Both the position numbers and the translations under genes were made by a program. From Arthrobacter jinronghuae (GTDB taxonomy: Bacteria > Actinomycetota > Actinomycetes > Actinomycetales > Micrococcaceae), in NCBI RefSeq assembly GCF_025244825.1, contig NZ_CP104263.1, positions 434,001 through 498,000 of the forward strand: a DNA stretch of 64,000 bases, read 5' to 3'. Position 1 is the stretch's first letter. Each line of letters begins with the position of its first letter. Under the pieces are notes generated by a model. The model worked only from the letters and a program-made list of their open reading frames with translations, did no database searches and had not been told where the DNA came from. Below are positions 17,637 through 25,158 of this stretch, piece by piece.

Positions 17637-18675
17637 GGGGCCGTCGCTTGACGCGCTAAAAGCCCAGGTACTGGCCGAACACGGCCCGCGGGCACGGATA
17701 ATTGCGGCGGAAAAGGTAACCGTGGGCGGGATCGGCGGGTTCCTGTCCCGCCAGCATTACGAGGTGACCGTGGAGCTGCCGCCCAGCGGCCGGCGCCGGG
17801 CGCCGGTGGAACCGGACCTGCCGAGCCGCACGGACTCCGGCCGGACAGGTATTTCCGCGCTCCTTGAAGAGGCGGAGCGGGCCGAATCCAACCTGCACCC
17901 CACCATCATTCCGTCCGTTCCCGTGGACGTTGCCCCGGCCCCGGCCCCGGCTCCGCAGCCCGCTCCGTCCGTCTCCACGGGGTCCCATGCGTTCGCCGAA
18001 CTGATGGAAACCCTCGCGGCAAGCACCGGCACCCCTGCACACGCTCCGGCTCCGGCCTTTGCCCCCGGCCTGCAGGAAAAGCAGCCGCCGAATGCGGGAA
18101 GCCAGGTGCCGCCCAGCCCGGTCGGCTCCGGCTGGATAAACCAGGGCGCGGAGCCGGGCCAGCGCAATGCCGTGCCGATGGCTCCTGCGCCGCTCGGCGG
18201 GGCCGGCGACCTGGTGATGGTGGTCGGCCTGGGCGACGACGCACTCGAGGTGTGCAGCTCCATGGCCGACTTCTCCGGCGCGGGTGCCGCAGCCGTCCGC
18301 GTGGCCGGTGTGCTGGAGACCGACGGCGTCGGCCGGGCAGCGGACCGGCGTGCGGTGGCAACTGCACGTGCAGCCGGTGTTATGGCCGGGCACAGCATCT
18401 TCCTTGCCTACGGGCTGGGGAGGTCCGGTACCGAAATGGGCCGGCATTCCACGCTGATCTCGGCGTTGGCGGCCGATCAGGTCTGGGTGGCGGTCGACGC
18501 CGGCCGGAAACCGGAGGACACCGCATCCTGGGTCGGGGCGGTGCGGTCCGCAGTCGTGGTGGATGCCGCCGCCGTCGAAGGCATCGACACCACCGGCACG
18601 CCGCAGTCCGTGAACGCGCTGGGTCTGCCCATCGGCTGGCTCGACGGCGAACCCTCGCCGACTCCGGTGCTCTGA
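17611..18675 (+). CDS. FlhF-like protein lacking a P-loop
   Basis: FlhF is an SRP-family GTPase that sets flagellar position and number. The N-terminal 55 residues match the FlhF start (VRRFQLEGPSLDALKAQVLA, then GGFLSRQHYEVTVEL). A Pro/Ala-rich linker follows (about 60-190), then a 160-residue region placed like the SRP NG domain. At the expected Walker A site the sequence reads VMVVGLGDDALEVCSSM with no GxxxxGK[ST], and no clear TKxD motif is seen, so GTP binding is doubtful. The start is GTG 17611 (a second GTG at 17617 is possible). It lies directly after flhA, the usual flhF position. Confidence 0.75.
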   Translation: MEVRRFQLEGPSLDALKAQVLAEHGPRARIIAAEKVTVGGIGGFLSRQHYEVTVELPPSGRRRAPVEPDLPSRTDSGRTGISALLEEAERAESNLHPTIIPSVPVDVAPAPAPAPQPAPSVSTGSHAFAELMETLAASTGTPAHAPAPAFAPGLQEKQPPNAGSQVPPSPVGSGWINQGAEPGQRNAVPMAPAPLGGAGDLVMVVGLGDDALEVCSSMADFSGAGAAAVRVAGVLETDGVGRAADRRAVATARAAGVMAGHSIFLAYGLGRSGTEMGRHSTLISALAADQVWVAVDAGRKPEDTASWVGAVRSAVVVDAAAVEGIDTTGTPQSVNALGLPIGWLDGEPSPTPVL

Positions 18676-18684
18676 GTTCCGGAT

Positions 18685-18733
18685 CCCGGCAAACCTGCCG
18701 GGCTGAACCGTTCCCCGGCGTCGGAGGGAACGG
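18685..18733 (+). terminator. Two successive hairpins between the FlhF-like gene and csrA
   Basis: CCCGGCA/TGCCGGG (18685-18691 with 18696-18702) and CCGTTCCC/GGGAACGG (18708-18715 with 18726-18733). Neither has a U-run, so termination is uncertain; the second could overlap csrA promoter sequence. Confidence 0.4.
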
Positions 18734-18746
18734 CCCCGGCTTGGGG

Positions 18747-18752
18747 TAGAGT
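18747..18752 (+). promoter_or_regulatory. -10 element (TAGAGT) of a leaderless csrA promoter
   Basis: TAGAGT ends 6 bases before the csrA ATG, so the transcript would start at or next to the start codon. No Shine-Dalgarno is needed or evident. Confidence 0.5.
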
Positions 18753-18758
18753 GGGCGG

Positions 18759-19025
18759 ATGCTGGTGCTAACACGCAAGTCCGGGGAGCAGATCCTGATC
18801 GGGGATGACATCGTCATTACCGTTTTGGATTCACGCGGCGACGGCGTACGCATCGGCATCGATGCCCCCCGCGGGGTCAAGATCCAGCGCCACGAGGTGC
18901 TGCGCGCAGTGGAAGAGGCCAATGTGGCCGCCAGTGCCGCCGCCTTGCCGGATGCCGAGGACCGCATCAAGGCGCTGCTGGCAGGCAGGGCACTACCGCC
19001 GGAAGGCGACAAGCCCGCTTCCTAA
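18759..19025 (+). CDS. csrA: Carbon storage regulator CsrA
   Basis: CsrA is a dimeric RNA-binding protein that blocks translation by binding GGA motifs. The 88-residue product opens with the classic MLVLTRKSGEQILIGDDI and VRIGIDAP, and IQRHEV gives the RNA-binding end of the core. A 30-residue Ala/acidic tail follows and is longer than in Escherichia coli CsrA. In Bacillus, CsrA next to flagellar genes represses flagellin translation and is countered by FliW. No fliW is in this window, so its partner would have to lie elsewhere. The gene ends the flagellar cluster, and the transcript probably begins at its own start codon. Confidence 0.96.
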   Translation: MLVLTRKSGEQILIGDDIVITVLDSRGDGVRIGIDAPRGVKIQRHEVLRAVEEANVAASAAALPDAEDRIKALLAGRALPPEGDKPAS

Positions 19026-19130
19026 CCGGGTTGGCCCTACCCCGTTACCTGTTGCCCCGGTCTCTGCTGAGCCGGACGGTTCCACATCCCATCGCGCTGA
19101 GCACATTTTCCCGGCACCCCGGACAGCAGA

Positions 19131-19166
19131 AACCCCCGCCGTTTCTTGGGGAAAACGACGAGGGTT
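19131..19166. terminator. Hairpin between convergent csrA and small Cys/His gene
   Basis: AACCCCCGCCGTTT (19131-19144) pairs with AACGACGAGGGTT (19154-19166) with G-U pairs. It lies between two convergent genes and may serve both. Confidence 0.5.
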
Positions 19167-19212
19167 CCTGGTCTGTTGCCCGGGACGGCCGGGCGTATCA
19201 AGGGGCCGGCGG

Positions 19213-19539
19213 TTAGGCGCTGCGCTGTGCGCGTTTGGCACCCAACCCCAGGAACCGGCTGCCGGCTTTGGGGCGCCGGGCAGACGTTGCGGTGTCCCGC
19301 CGCAGGTTCGGGACGGGAGCGGGCTGGGACAGCCCGAAATACTCGGGAAGGACGCGGCGCTCGTGCGTGCTGCACCGGACACCGGGGTAACGGAAGCCGT
19401 TGATGATCCACCGGCTCCGGTCCTCCACCCAGTTCGGGATCATCCGGCGGTTGCACTCGGCGCAGAGCGGGGCAATGAAGTTATCGCGCTGGACCGGCGT
19501 GTAGCGGCGGGTGGTGAGCCCCGTCAATGCTGCGTCCAT
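19213..19539 (-). CDS. Small Cys/His-containing protein of unknown function
   Basis: I do not recognise the family with certainty. The 108-residue product has a possible zinc site: CAECNRRM at residues 26-33, then Cys and His in GVRCSTHERR. Between them lie Trp- and Arg-rich segments, and the C-terminal 40 residues are basic and look disordered. A good Shine-Dalgarno (GAGGGGA) stands before ATG 19539, and it lies alone, convergent to csrA, between a hairpin and the tRNA. These points favour a real gene. A nucleic-acid-binding role is only a guess. Confidence 0.6.
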   Translation of the reverse strand: MDAALTGLTTRRYTPVQRDNFIAPLCAECNRRMIPNWVEDRSRWIINGFRYPGVRCSTHERRVLPEYFGLSQPAPVPNLRRDTATSARRPKAGSRFLGLGAKRAQRSA

Positions 19540-19703
19540 GGTTATCCCCTCGTCCCGCCGGCGTCCTGCCGGTGCGGTTTCATGTCCCGAGGATACGGCC
19601 GCGGCCAGCGGGAAACCCTAAAGTCGTCCGCAAGGAAGCCGGAATTTATGCGCAGCGTTTCCGCAACTGGACCTGCGCGGCTGCTGCCGGAGGCCTCCAG
19701 CGG

Positions 19704-19767
19704 CGCCCCCGGTACCTTGTGTCGTGGACAGAAAGCAGAACGCCCCCGGCACAAGGTACCGGGGGCG
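19704..19767. repeat. 18-bp perfect inverted repeat overlapping the tRNA terminator
   Basis: CGCCCCCGGTACCTTGTG (19704-19721) is exactly complementary to 19750-19767, with 28 bases between. The right arm is shared with the 12-bp stem at 19738-19770, so the two structures exclude each other. Confidence 0.75.
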
Positions 19768-19770
19768 TTC
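19738..19770 (-). terminator. Terminator after tRNA-Thr
   Basis: A perfect 12-bp stem, GAACGCCCCCGG (19738-19749) with CCGGGGGCGTTC (19759-19770), 11 bases after the tRNA 3' end on the minus strand, followed by TGCTTTCTG. Confidence 0.7.
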
Positions 19771-19781
19771 TGGGAAAACGG

Positions 19782-19854
19782 AGCCTCCTGCCAGAATCGA
19801 ACTGGCGACCTTCTCATTACGAGTGAGACGCTCTACCAACTGAGCTAAGGAGGC
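19782..19854 (-). tRNA. tRNA-Thr (anticodon CGU)
   Basis: Reading the minus strand: a 7-bp acceptor stem (GCCTCCT with AGGAGGC), D arm GCTC-AGTTGGTA-GAGC, anticodon stem TCTCA/TGAGA with loop CTCGTAA (anticodon CGT, codon ACG), short variable loop, T arm GCCAG-TTCGATT-CTGGC, and discriminator U. It is 73 bases long. CCA is not encoded. A good promoter lies 43 bases upstream and a terminator directly downstream. Confidence 0.97.
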
Positions 19855-19896
19855 GGGCTTCAGCTGTCCGTTACCGGGCAGAATCCACAAGGAACT

Positions 19897-19925
19897 ACTT
19901 TATACGTCCCGGGGGTGCGGGTCAA
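19897..19925 (-). promoter_or_regulatory. Promoter of tRNA-Thr
   Basis: On the minus strand TTGACC (19925-19920), 17 bases, then TAAAGT (19902-19897). Spacing and both boxes fit the housekeeping sigma factor. Confidence 0.7.
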
Positions 19926-19963
19926 AATGGCGGTGGATGCCGGGGTGATTCGGTGAGCGGTAC

Positions 19964-19993
19964 CAGGGTCCGGGCGGATCCGCCCGGACCCTG
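19964..19993 (-). terminator. Terminator after the S33 peptidase gene
   Basis: A perfect 30-base palindrome (half-site CAGGGTCCGGGCGGA), beginning 4 bases after the stop codon. No U-run. Confidence 0.7.
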
Positions 19994-19997
19994 CGGA

Positions 19998-21563
19998 TCA
20001 GCAGACCTTGTTCTCCTTCGGCACCGTTCCGTCCACGAAATAGTCGTCCACTGTGTCTTCGATGCACTGGCTTCCGCGCCCGTAAGCGGTATGTCCTTCC
20101 CCTTCCCATGTGACCAGTACCGCGGATTCCAGCTGTGCAGCCAGTGCCTCGGACCATTCATAAGGGGTGGCGGGATCGCCGGTGGTTCCGATCACCAGGA
20201 GGTCCGCCGCGCCGGCGGCCGTGATGGCGTGCGGTTCATTCACCGGTCCGTGCGGCCAGGCCTCGCAGGTGACCCCGCCGTAGGCGAGGTACTTGCCGAT
20301 GGTGGGGGACGCCGCCTGCAGTTCCAGGGCGTCGGCGGCCATCTGCGCATCATCAGTGGTCATGGGGTAATCCAGGCAGTTGACCGCGTTGAAAGCCACG
20401 GTGGTGTTGGACCGGTATGTGCCGTCTTGGGCACGGTCGGCACTGATGTCGGCCAGACGGAGCATATAGGTCGGGTCGCCCTGCAGGGCAGTATCGAGGG
20501 CCTGCGAGAGCACCGGCCAGTTGCCGTCGTCGTAGAGCGGAAGAATGAATCCGCTGACAAAGGTGGAGATGGTGACTACCCGCCCGTCGGCCGCCGTCAT
20601 CGGACTCGCCTCGACGGAGGCCAGCAGCTCCCGGATTGTAGCGATGCCCTCGTCGACGCTGCCTTCAAGCGGGCAGTTGCTGCCGGTCACGCAGTCCTCG
20701 ACGTAGGCGCGGATGGCCTTTTCAAACGCGGCCGCCTGGCCGAGCGTGACTTCCTCGTTGCTGGACGCAGGGTCCAGGGCTCCGTCGAGCACCAGCCGCC
20801 CCGTCTTGTCGGGGAAGAGTTCGGCATAGGTGGCGCCGAGGTAGGTGCCGTAGGAGAAGCCCAGGTAGTTCAGCTTTTCGTCCCCGGCAATGGCCCGGAG
20901 GATGTCCATGTCCCGGGCAGCGCTGGCCGTGTCGACAAACCCAAGCAGCTCGCCGGTTTCCTCTGCGCACGCATCGGCGAATTCCTTGGCGCTCAACCGC
21001 GAGGCGGTGAGGCCTTCGGGTGTGCTCGGGTCGATGTATTCGGCGCGGGCGTCATCCATTTCCTTGTCGCTCAGGCACTTCACCGGGGTGGACCGGCCGA
21101 CGCCGCGCGGGTCGAACCCGAGGATGTTGAAGTTCTCCCGCAACCGGTCACTGGTGATGTTTTCCAGCGACTGGCTGACCACGTCGTAACCGGATCCGCC
21201 CGGACCGCCCGGGTTGATCAGGATGGTGCCCTTGGCCTCCCCATCGGCGTCGGCCAGGATGGCGGACAATTCCACCGTCCCCGCGTCCGGGTCTGCATAG
21301 TTCATCGGGACCGTAATGGTGGCGCAGCGGAAGTTCACTTCGCACTCCGACCAGGTGACCGTCTGGCTGTAGAACTCCTGCAGGTCCTCGGGCACGTCGC
21401 CGATCACGTCCGCCGGTGCGGTGGTGGCGGAGTTCCCGCCGCCGGTGCCTTCGGCGCGAGGTTCGGAGTCCCCTGTGCAGGCAGTGGAAGCCGCCAGCAG
21501 CACCACCGAGGCGGCGGCGGCGGCCAGCCGCGGGAAACGACGGCGGGCAGTGGCGGTGGTCAT
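19998..21563 (-). CDS. Secreted alpha/beta-hydrolase lipoprotein, TAP-like S33 peptidase
   Basis: The 521-residue product resembles tripeptidyl aminopeptidases and related exported proteases of Actinobacteria. The N-terminus is basic, then hydrophobic, ending in a lipobox (LLAASTAC), so it is probably lipid-anchored outside the cell. Hydrolase features are the oxyanion-hole motif GGPGGSG, FDPRGVGRS, the nucleophile elbow GFSYGTYLG, and a C-terminal TAP-like domain with the catalytic-His region WEGEGHTAYGRGSQC. Two Cys near the C-terminus probably form a disulfide. The start ATG 21563 has AGGAGT 4 bases upstream. Exact substrate is unknown; release of N-terminal peptides is family knowledge. 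Confidence 0.88.
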   Translation of the reverse strand: MTTATARRRFPRLAAAAASVVLLAASTACTGDSEPRAEGTGGGNSATTAPADVIGDVPEDLQEFYSQTVTWSECEVNFRCATITVPMNYADPDAGTVELSAILADADGEAKGTILINPGGPGGSGYDVVSQSLENITSDRLRENFNILGFDPRGVGRSTPVKCLSDKEMDDARAEYIDPSTPEGLTASRLSAKEFADACAEETGELLGFVDTASAARDMDILRAIAGDEKLNYLGFSYGTYLGATYAELFPDKTGRLVLDGALDPASSNEEVTLGQAAAFEKAIRAYVEDCVTGSNCPLEGSVDEGIATIRELLASVEASPMTAADGRVVTISTFVSGFILPLYDDGNWPVLSQALDTALQGDPTYMLRLADISADRAQDGTYRSNTTVAFNAVNCLDYPMTTDDAQMAADALELQAASPTIGKYLAYGGVTCEAWPHGPVNEPHAITAAGAADLLVIGTTGDPATPYEWSEALAAQLESAVLVTWEGEGHTAYGRGSQCIEDTVDDYFVDGTVPKENKVC

Positions 21564-21630
21564 TCTTACTCCTGAAGCGGCTGGGTACGCGGACCAGCCG
21601 GGCTGGCGGAATGCGGTGGATAACTGGACA

Positions 21631-22773
21631 TTACAGCAGGCTCAGGGCCATTGCTTCGATGGCCAGCAGCGGCGCCACGTTTGTGGTGACCAGCCGGCGG
21701 CGCACGGTGTTGATCTCCTCCATGCGCATCAGCGTCTGTTCCGGAGAGCCATACGCCGCAAACTCGTCCAGCTCCCGGCGGAGCCCCTCGTTCACGAGGG
21801 GACCGGCACCGCCCAGCTGGATCATCAGCACGTCCCGGTAAAAGGAAAGCAGGTCCGTCAGCGCCCGGTCGAAGTAGTCGTTTTTGGACCGCTTGGCCCG
21901 GCGCACCTGGTCTTCCTCAAGGCGCTTCACCTGGCTGCGCAGCGACGGCGGCAGGGTTCCGGTGGCGGGCGCGCCCAGGGAGGCGAGCAATGCTTCCTTC
22001 TCCGCAGCGTCCCGCTGTTCAAAGGAACTGGTGGCTTCCGCTTCGGCCAGGGCCACGAGGTCCGCTGCGGCCTTCATGGCTCCGGAGACATTCCGCAGCG
22101 ACAGCGGCAGCCGCACGATGCTCTCGCGGCGCTGCCGTGCGCCCTCATCGGTGGCCAGGCGCTTGGCGACGCCGATGTGGCTCTGCGCTGCCCGGGCCGC
22201 GTGCAGCGCTACATCCGGGTCGATGTTGTCCCGCCGGATCAGCAGTTCCGCTACATCCTCGACCGGCGGCAGCCGCAGCCCCACCGGACGGCACCTGGAC
22301 CGGATGGTGACCAGGACATCGCCGGGGCTCGGAGCGCAGAGCAGCCAGATGGTCCGCGGCGGCGGTTCTTCAATGGCCTTGAGCAGCACGTTGGTGCTGC
22401 GCTCCTGCATCCGGTCCGCGTCCTCCACGATGATGACGCGCCAGCGGCCGGTGGACGGCTTGTCCTGGGCCTTCCGGACCAGTTCGCGGGCCTCATCAAT
22501 GCTGATGGTGACCTTCTCTGTGGTGACGGAGGAAACGTCGGCGTGCGAGCCGGCCAGCACGGTCCGGCAGGCCTTGCACTCGCCGCAGCCCCGCAGCTCC
22601 GGGTCCTGCTGTTCGCAGACCAGTGCGGCCGCAAAGGCGCGGGCCGCATTGGAGCGGCCGGAACCGGGCGGGCCGGTGAACAGCCAGGCATGGTTGGGCC
22701 GGGCATCTGCGGCACCGCGACGCAGCTGGTCAACTACCGGGTCCTGCCCCTGCAGGTCATCCCACACGCTCAC
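21631..22773 (-). CDS. holB: DNA polymerase III subunit delta' (HolB)
   Basis: Delta' is part of the clamp loader that places the sliding clamp on DNA. The 380-residue product has the AAA+ core with GPPGSGRS at the Walker A site (Arg in place of the Lys), a zinc module with Cys residues in the segment ending CGECKACR, VIIVEDADRM, and the TIRSRC sensor motif. The usual delta' protein lacks ATPase activity, which fits the altered Walker A. The N-terminus MSVWDDLQGQDPVVDQL is typical of actinobacterial members. It overlaps tmk by 4 bases, the normal tmk-holB pairing. Confidence 0.95.
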   Translation of the reverse strand: MSVWDDLQGQDPVVDQLRRGAADARPNHAWLFTGPPGSGRSNAARAFAAALVCEQQDPELRGCGECKACRTVLAGSHADVSSVTTEKVTISIDEARELVRKAQDKPSTGRWRVIIVEDADRMQERSTNVLLKAIEEPPPRTIWLLCAPSPGDVLVTIRSRCRPVGLRLPPVEDVAELLIRRDNIDPDVALHAARAAQSHIGVAKRLATDEGARQRRESIVRLPLSLRNVSGAMKAAADLVALAEAEATSSFEQRDAAEKEALLASLGAPATGTLPPSLRSQVKRLEEDQVRRAKRSKNDYFDRALTDLLSFYRDVLMIQLGGAGPLVNEGLRRELDEFAAYGSPEQTLMRMEEINTVRRRLVTTNVAPLLAIEAMALSLL

Positions 22774-23417
22774 GGCAGCAGCTTTTCCACGCGCCGCAGG
22801 ATGGTTTCGGCCAATTCGTCCACCGGACGGCCGGCGTCGAGCACCAGATACCGGCCGGGAGCTGCCTGTGCGGCCTCAAGGAACGCCAGGCGGATCTGCA
22901 GGTGGAAGGCATCCGGTTCGGACTCGAGCCGGTCCTCGGCCGCATCGCCGGCGGTCCGGCGGTCCCGGCCGCGTTCGGGCTCGACGTCGAGCAGGACGGT
23001 GAGGTCGGGTTCCAAGCCCCCGGTGGCCCACTCATTCAGTGTTCGGACGGCTTCCGTGCCCAGCTGCCGGCCGGCTCCCTGATACGCAATGGAACTGTCG
23101 ACGTAGCGGTCGCAGACCACCACGGTTCCGGCGGCGAGCGCCGGTTCGATGACCTGTTGTACGTGCGCGGCACGGGAGGCAGCGAAGATCAGCGCCTCGG
23201 TGCGTGCATCGATTTCGCCGTTGCCGTGCTCAAGGACCAGTGCGCGCAGCTGTTCGCCTACGGGGGTGCCGCCGGGTTCGCGGGTGCGTAGGACCGTACG
23301 GCCGGTCTCCTGCAGTGCGGCGGCCAGCCGCTGCGCCTGGGTGGATTTCCCGGCGCCGTCTCCGCCCTCCATGGCAATGAACAGGCCGCGGGTTTCGGGG
23401 AGATTAGAATTGCTCAC
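22770..23417 (-). CDS. tmk: Thymidylate kinase (Tmk)
   Basis: Tmk phosphorylates dTMP to dTDP for DNA synthesis. The 215-residue product has the P-loop EGGDGAGKSTQ, the DR(Y/H) motif region CDRYVDSSIAYQGAGRQLG, and TREPGGTPVGE. Length is normal. The start is GTG 23417, placed 6 bases after a TAGGCT element, which suggests a leaderless message. The 3' end overlaps holB, so the two form an operon. Confidence 0.97.
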   Translation of the reverse strand: MSNSNLPETRGLFIAMEGGDGAGKSTQAQRLAAALQETGRTVLRTREPGGTPVGEQLRALVLEHGNGEIDARTEALIFAASRAAHVQQVIEPALAAGTVVVCDRYVDSSIAYQGAGRQLGTEAVRTLNEWATGGLEPDLTVLLDVEPERGRDRRTAGDAAEDRLESEPDAFHLQIRLAFLEAAQAAPGRYLVLDAGRPVDELAETILRRVEKLLP

Positions 23418-23423
23418 CCGCCT

Positions 23424-23429
23424 AGCCTA
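23424..23429 (-). promoter_or_regulatory. -10 element (TAGGCT) of leaderless tmk-holB promoter
   Basis: TAGGCT on the minus strand ends 6 bases before GTG 23417. Confidence 0.5.
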
Positions 23430-23515
23430 CCTAGTCCGGCTGGGAGGCCGGTGCTGCGGACGAGCGGTCACGGGCGCCGTTCGCCGGCATCGGCCGGCGG
23501 GGACGTCCGGCGGTC

Positions 23516-23521
23516 TAGGCT
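23516..23521 (+). promoter_or_regulatory. -10 element (TAGGCT) upstream of the trans-sulfuration gene
   Basis: TAGGCT ends 7 bases before ATG 23529. It supports that ATG over the earlier in-frame one at 23451. Confidence 0.5.
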
Positions 23522-23528
23522 GGTCCTT

Positions 23529-24674
23529 ATGAGCCACATCCCGCCGCATGGGCACGCCGTTTCCCCCGATACCCTCGTTGTCTCCGCGGGCCGCCCTCCC
23601 CGCGAGCATGATGCCCCGGTGAATCCGCCCATCGTGCTGTCCTCCACCTATTTCGGCACAGGTACTCCCGTGCAGGGGGAGCGCGGCTACGGCCGCTACT
23701 CCAACCCCACCTGGGATCCCTTCGAACAGGCGCTGGCCGAGCTCGAAGGAGCTGACCTTCCCGCATTGGTCTTCGGCTCCGGGCTGGCATCCGTGATGGC
23801 CGCCCTGTCCCTGGTTCCCGCCGGCGGAGTGGTGGTGATGCCGCGGCACAGCTACCAGGGGTCCTTGCTGCTGGCCGCGGAGGAGGCAGCGAACGGCCGG
23901 TTTTCCGTGCGCACCGTGGACATTGCCGAAACCCAGGACGTCATAGCGCAGCTCGACGGCGCCTCGCTGCTCTGGGTGGAGAGCCCCACCAATCCCATGC
24001 TGGAGGTGGCGGACATCGCGGCGCTGGCCGACGCCGCACACGCCGCCGGTGCGCTGGTGGTTGCGGACAACACCTTCTCCACGCCGCTGGTGACGCGGCC
24101 CCTGGAACTGGGTGCCGACGTCGTCGTTCACTCGGTGACGAAATACCTGGCCGGGCATTCCGACGTCGTCCTGGGCGCGGCCGTGACATCCGACCCCGAA
24201 CTGCGGGACCGGCTGCTGCGATACCGCTCGCTGCACGGGGCGGTGGCCGGTCCGTTCGAAGTGTGGCTGGCCCTGCGCGGGCTGCGCACCCTGGCCCTGC
24301 GGGTTGAGCGCTCGCAGGCCACCGCCGGGGAACTTGCCCGCCGGCTGCAGGAGCTCCCGCAGGTGGAGCATGTGCGTTATCCGGGCCTGCCCGAGGACCC
24401 GGGGCACCGCCGTGCCGCATCGCAGATGAAGGGATTCGGATCGATTCTGTGCATCGAGGTTGCCGGCGGAGCCGCTGCGGCGGAGAAGGTTACCGAGGCC
24501 GTGGAACTGTGGCTGCCGGCCACCTCGCTTGGCGGTGTGGAGTCGCTGATCGAACGACGGCGCCGCCAGCCCGGGGAGCCGCACACCGTTCCGGAGGGGC
24601 TGCTGCGGCTTTCCGTCGGAATCGAGAATGTTGAAGACCTCTGGAGGGACCTAGAGCAGGCACTTACACGGTAG
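23529..24674 (+). CDS. Cys/Met metabolism PLP-dependent enzyme (cystathionine gamma-synthase/lyase family)
   Basis: The 381-residue product belongs to the trans-sulfuration family that uses PLP to make or break cystathionine. Visible features are the N-terminal PPIVLSSTYFGTG, the substrate-loop Tyr/Arg (YGRYSNPTWDPFEQALAELE), VVADNTFSTP, and the PLP lysine in HSVTKYLAGHSD. C-terminal SVGIENVEDLWRDL is typical. Family members cannot be told apart (synthase, gamma-lyase, homocysteine lyase) from these motifs. The start ATG 23529 is chosen by the -10 element and by normal family length. Confidence 0.9.
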   Translation: MSHIPPHGHAVSPDTLVVSAGRPPREHDAPVNPPIVLSSTYFGTGTPVQGERGYGRYSNPTWDPFEQALAELEGADLPALVFGSGLASVMAALSLVPAGGVVVMPRHSYQGSLLLAAEEAANGRFSVRTVDIAETQDVIAQLDGASLLWVESPTNPMLEVADIAALADAAHAAGALVVADNTFSTPLVTRPLELGADVVVHSVTKYLAGHSDVVLGAAVTSDPELRDRLLRYRSLHGAVAGPFEVWLALRGLRTLALRVERSQATAGELARRLQELPQVEHVRYPGLPEDPGHRRAASQMKGFGSILCIEVAGGAAAAEKVTEAVELWLPATSLGGVESLIERRRRQPGEPHTVPEGLLRLSVGIENVEDLWRDLEQALTR

Positions 24675-24677
24675 GCT
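24672..24677 (+). promoter_or_regulatory. -10 element (TAGGCT) of the DUF2516 gene
   Basis: TAGGCT overlaps the last codon and stop of the upstream gene and ends 6 bases before GTG 24684. Confidence 0.5.
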
Positions 24678-24683
24678 AGCGCT

Positions 24684-25016
24684 GTGGCCCTAATGATGAT
24701 CATTCAGTACTACCTCTACCTCGCGCTCGGCATCGTGGCGCTGGGCATTGAGCTGTGGGCACTTCTGGACTGCGCCCGCCGCAAGCCCGCCGATTTTGAG
24801 CGTGCCTACAAGCGGACCAAGGGATTCTGGCTGGCCCTCACCGGGGGAGCCACCGCCGTCGGCGTGCTCTCTGTGCTGGGGTCGTCGCTGGGCCTGCTTC
24901 TGTTCCAGCTGGCCGCCGTGATTGCCGCCTGCGTGTACCTGGCGGATGTGAAGCCTGCCATCGGCAGCTCCCGCGGCCGCGGCAACAGCAACCAAGGCCC
25001 GTACGGCCCCTGGTAA
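24684..25016 (+). CDS. DUF2516 family membrane protein
   Basis: A 110-residue protein of a family found in Actinobacteria and of unknown function. Two or three hydrophobic helices are visible (about residues 5-28, 47-65 and 67-88). Between the first two lies a charged loop (DCARRKPADFERAYKRTKGF) characteristic of the family, and the tail is rich in Gly, Arg and Asn. The start is GTG 24684; in-frame ATG codons at 24693 and 24696 are alternatives. Leaderless start inferred from the TAGGCT element. A terminator follows. Confidence 0.85.
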   Translation: MALMMIIQYYLYLALGIVALGIELWALLDCARRKPADFERAYKRTKGFWLALTGGATAVGVLSVLGSSLGLLLFQLAAVIAACVYLADVKPAIGSSRGRGNSNQGPYGPW

Positions 25017-25043
25017 CCACCGGGTAAACCGGAGATTTTCAGT

Positions 25044-25081
25044 CCGCCCCGGACCGCCCTTCCCAGGGCCGTCCGGGGCGG
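25044..25081 (+). terminator. Terminator after the DUF2516 gene
   Basis: CCGCCCCGGAC (25044-25054) pairs with GTCCGGGGCGG (25071-25081), followed by ATTCCGTT. It could also serve the convergent methyltransferase gene. Confidence 0.7.
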
Positions 25082-25158
25082 ATTCCGTTAACCGGGCGTT
25101 CGGCTAAGCCGTTCCGGCTGCGGGGGTGTGAGCGCTGCGGGGCTGTGAGGCTGCGAGG

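Noticed and set aside
19618..19890. Minus-strand frame reading through the tRNA-Thr gene
   Set aside because: Its LVERLTRNEKVASSILAG segment is the translation of a tRNA, not a protein.
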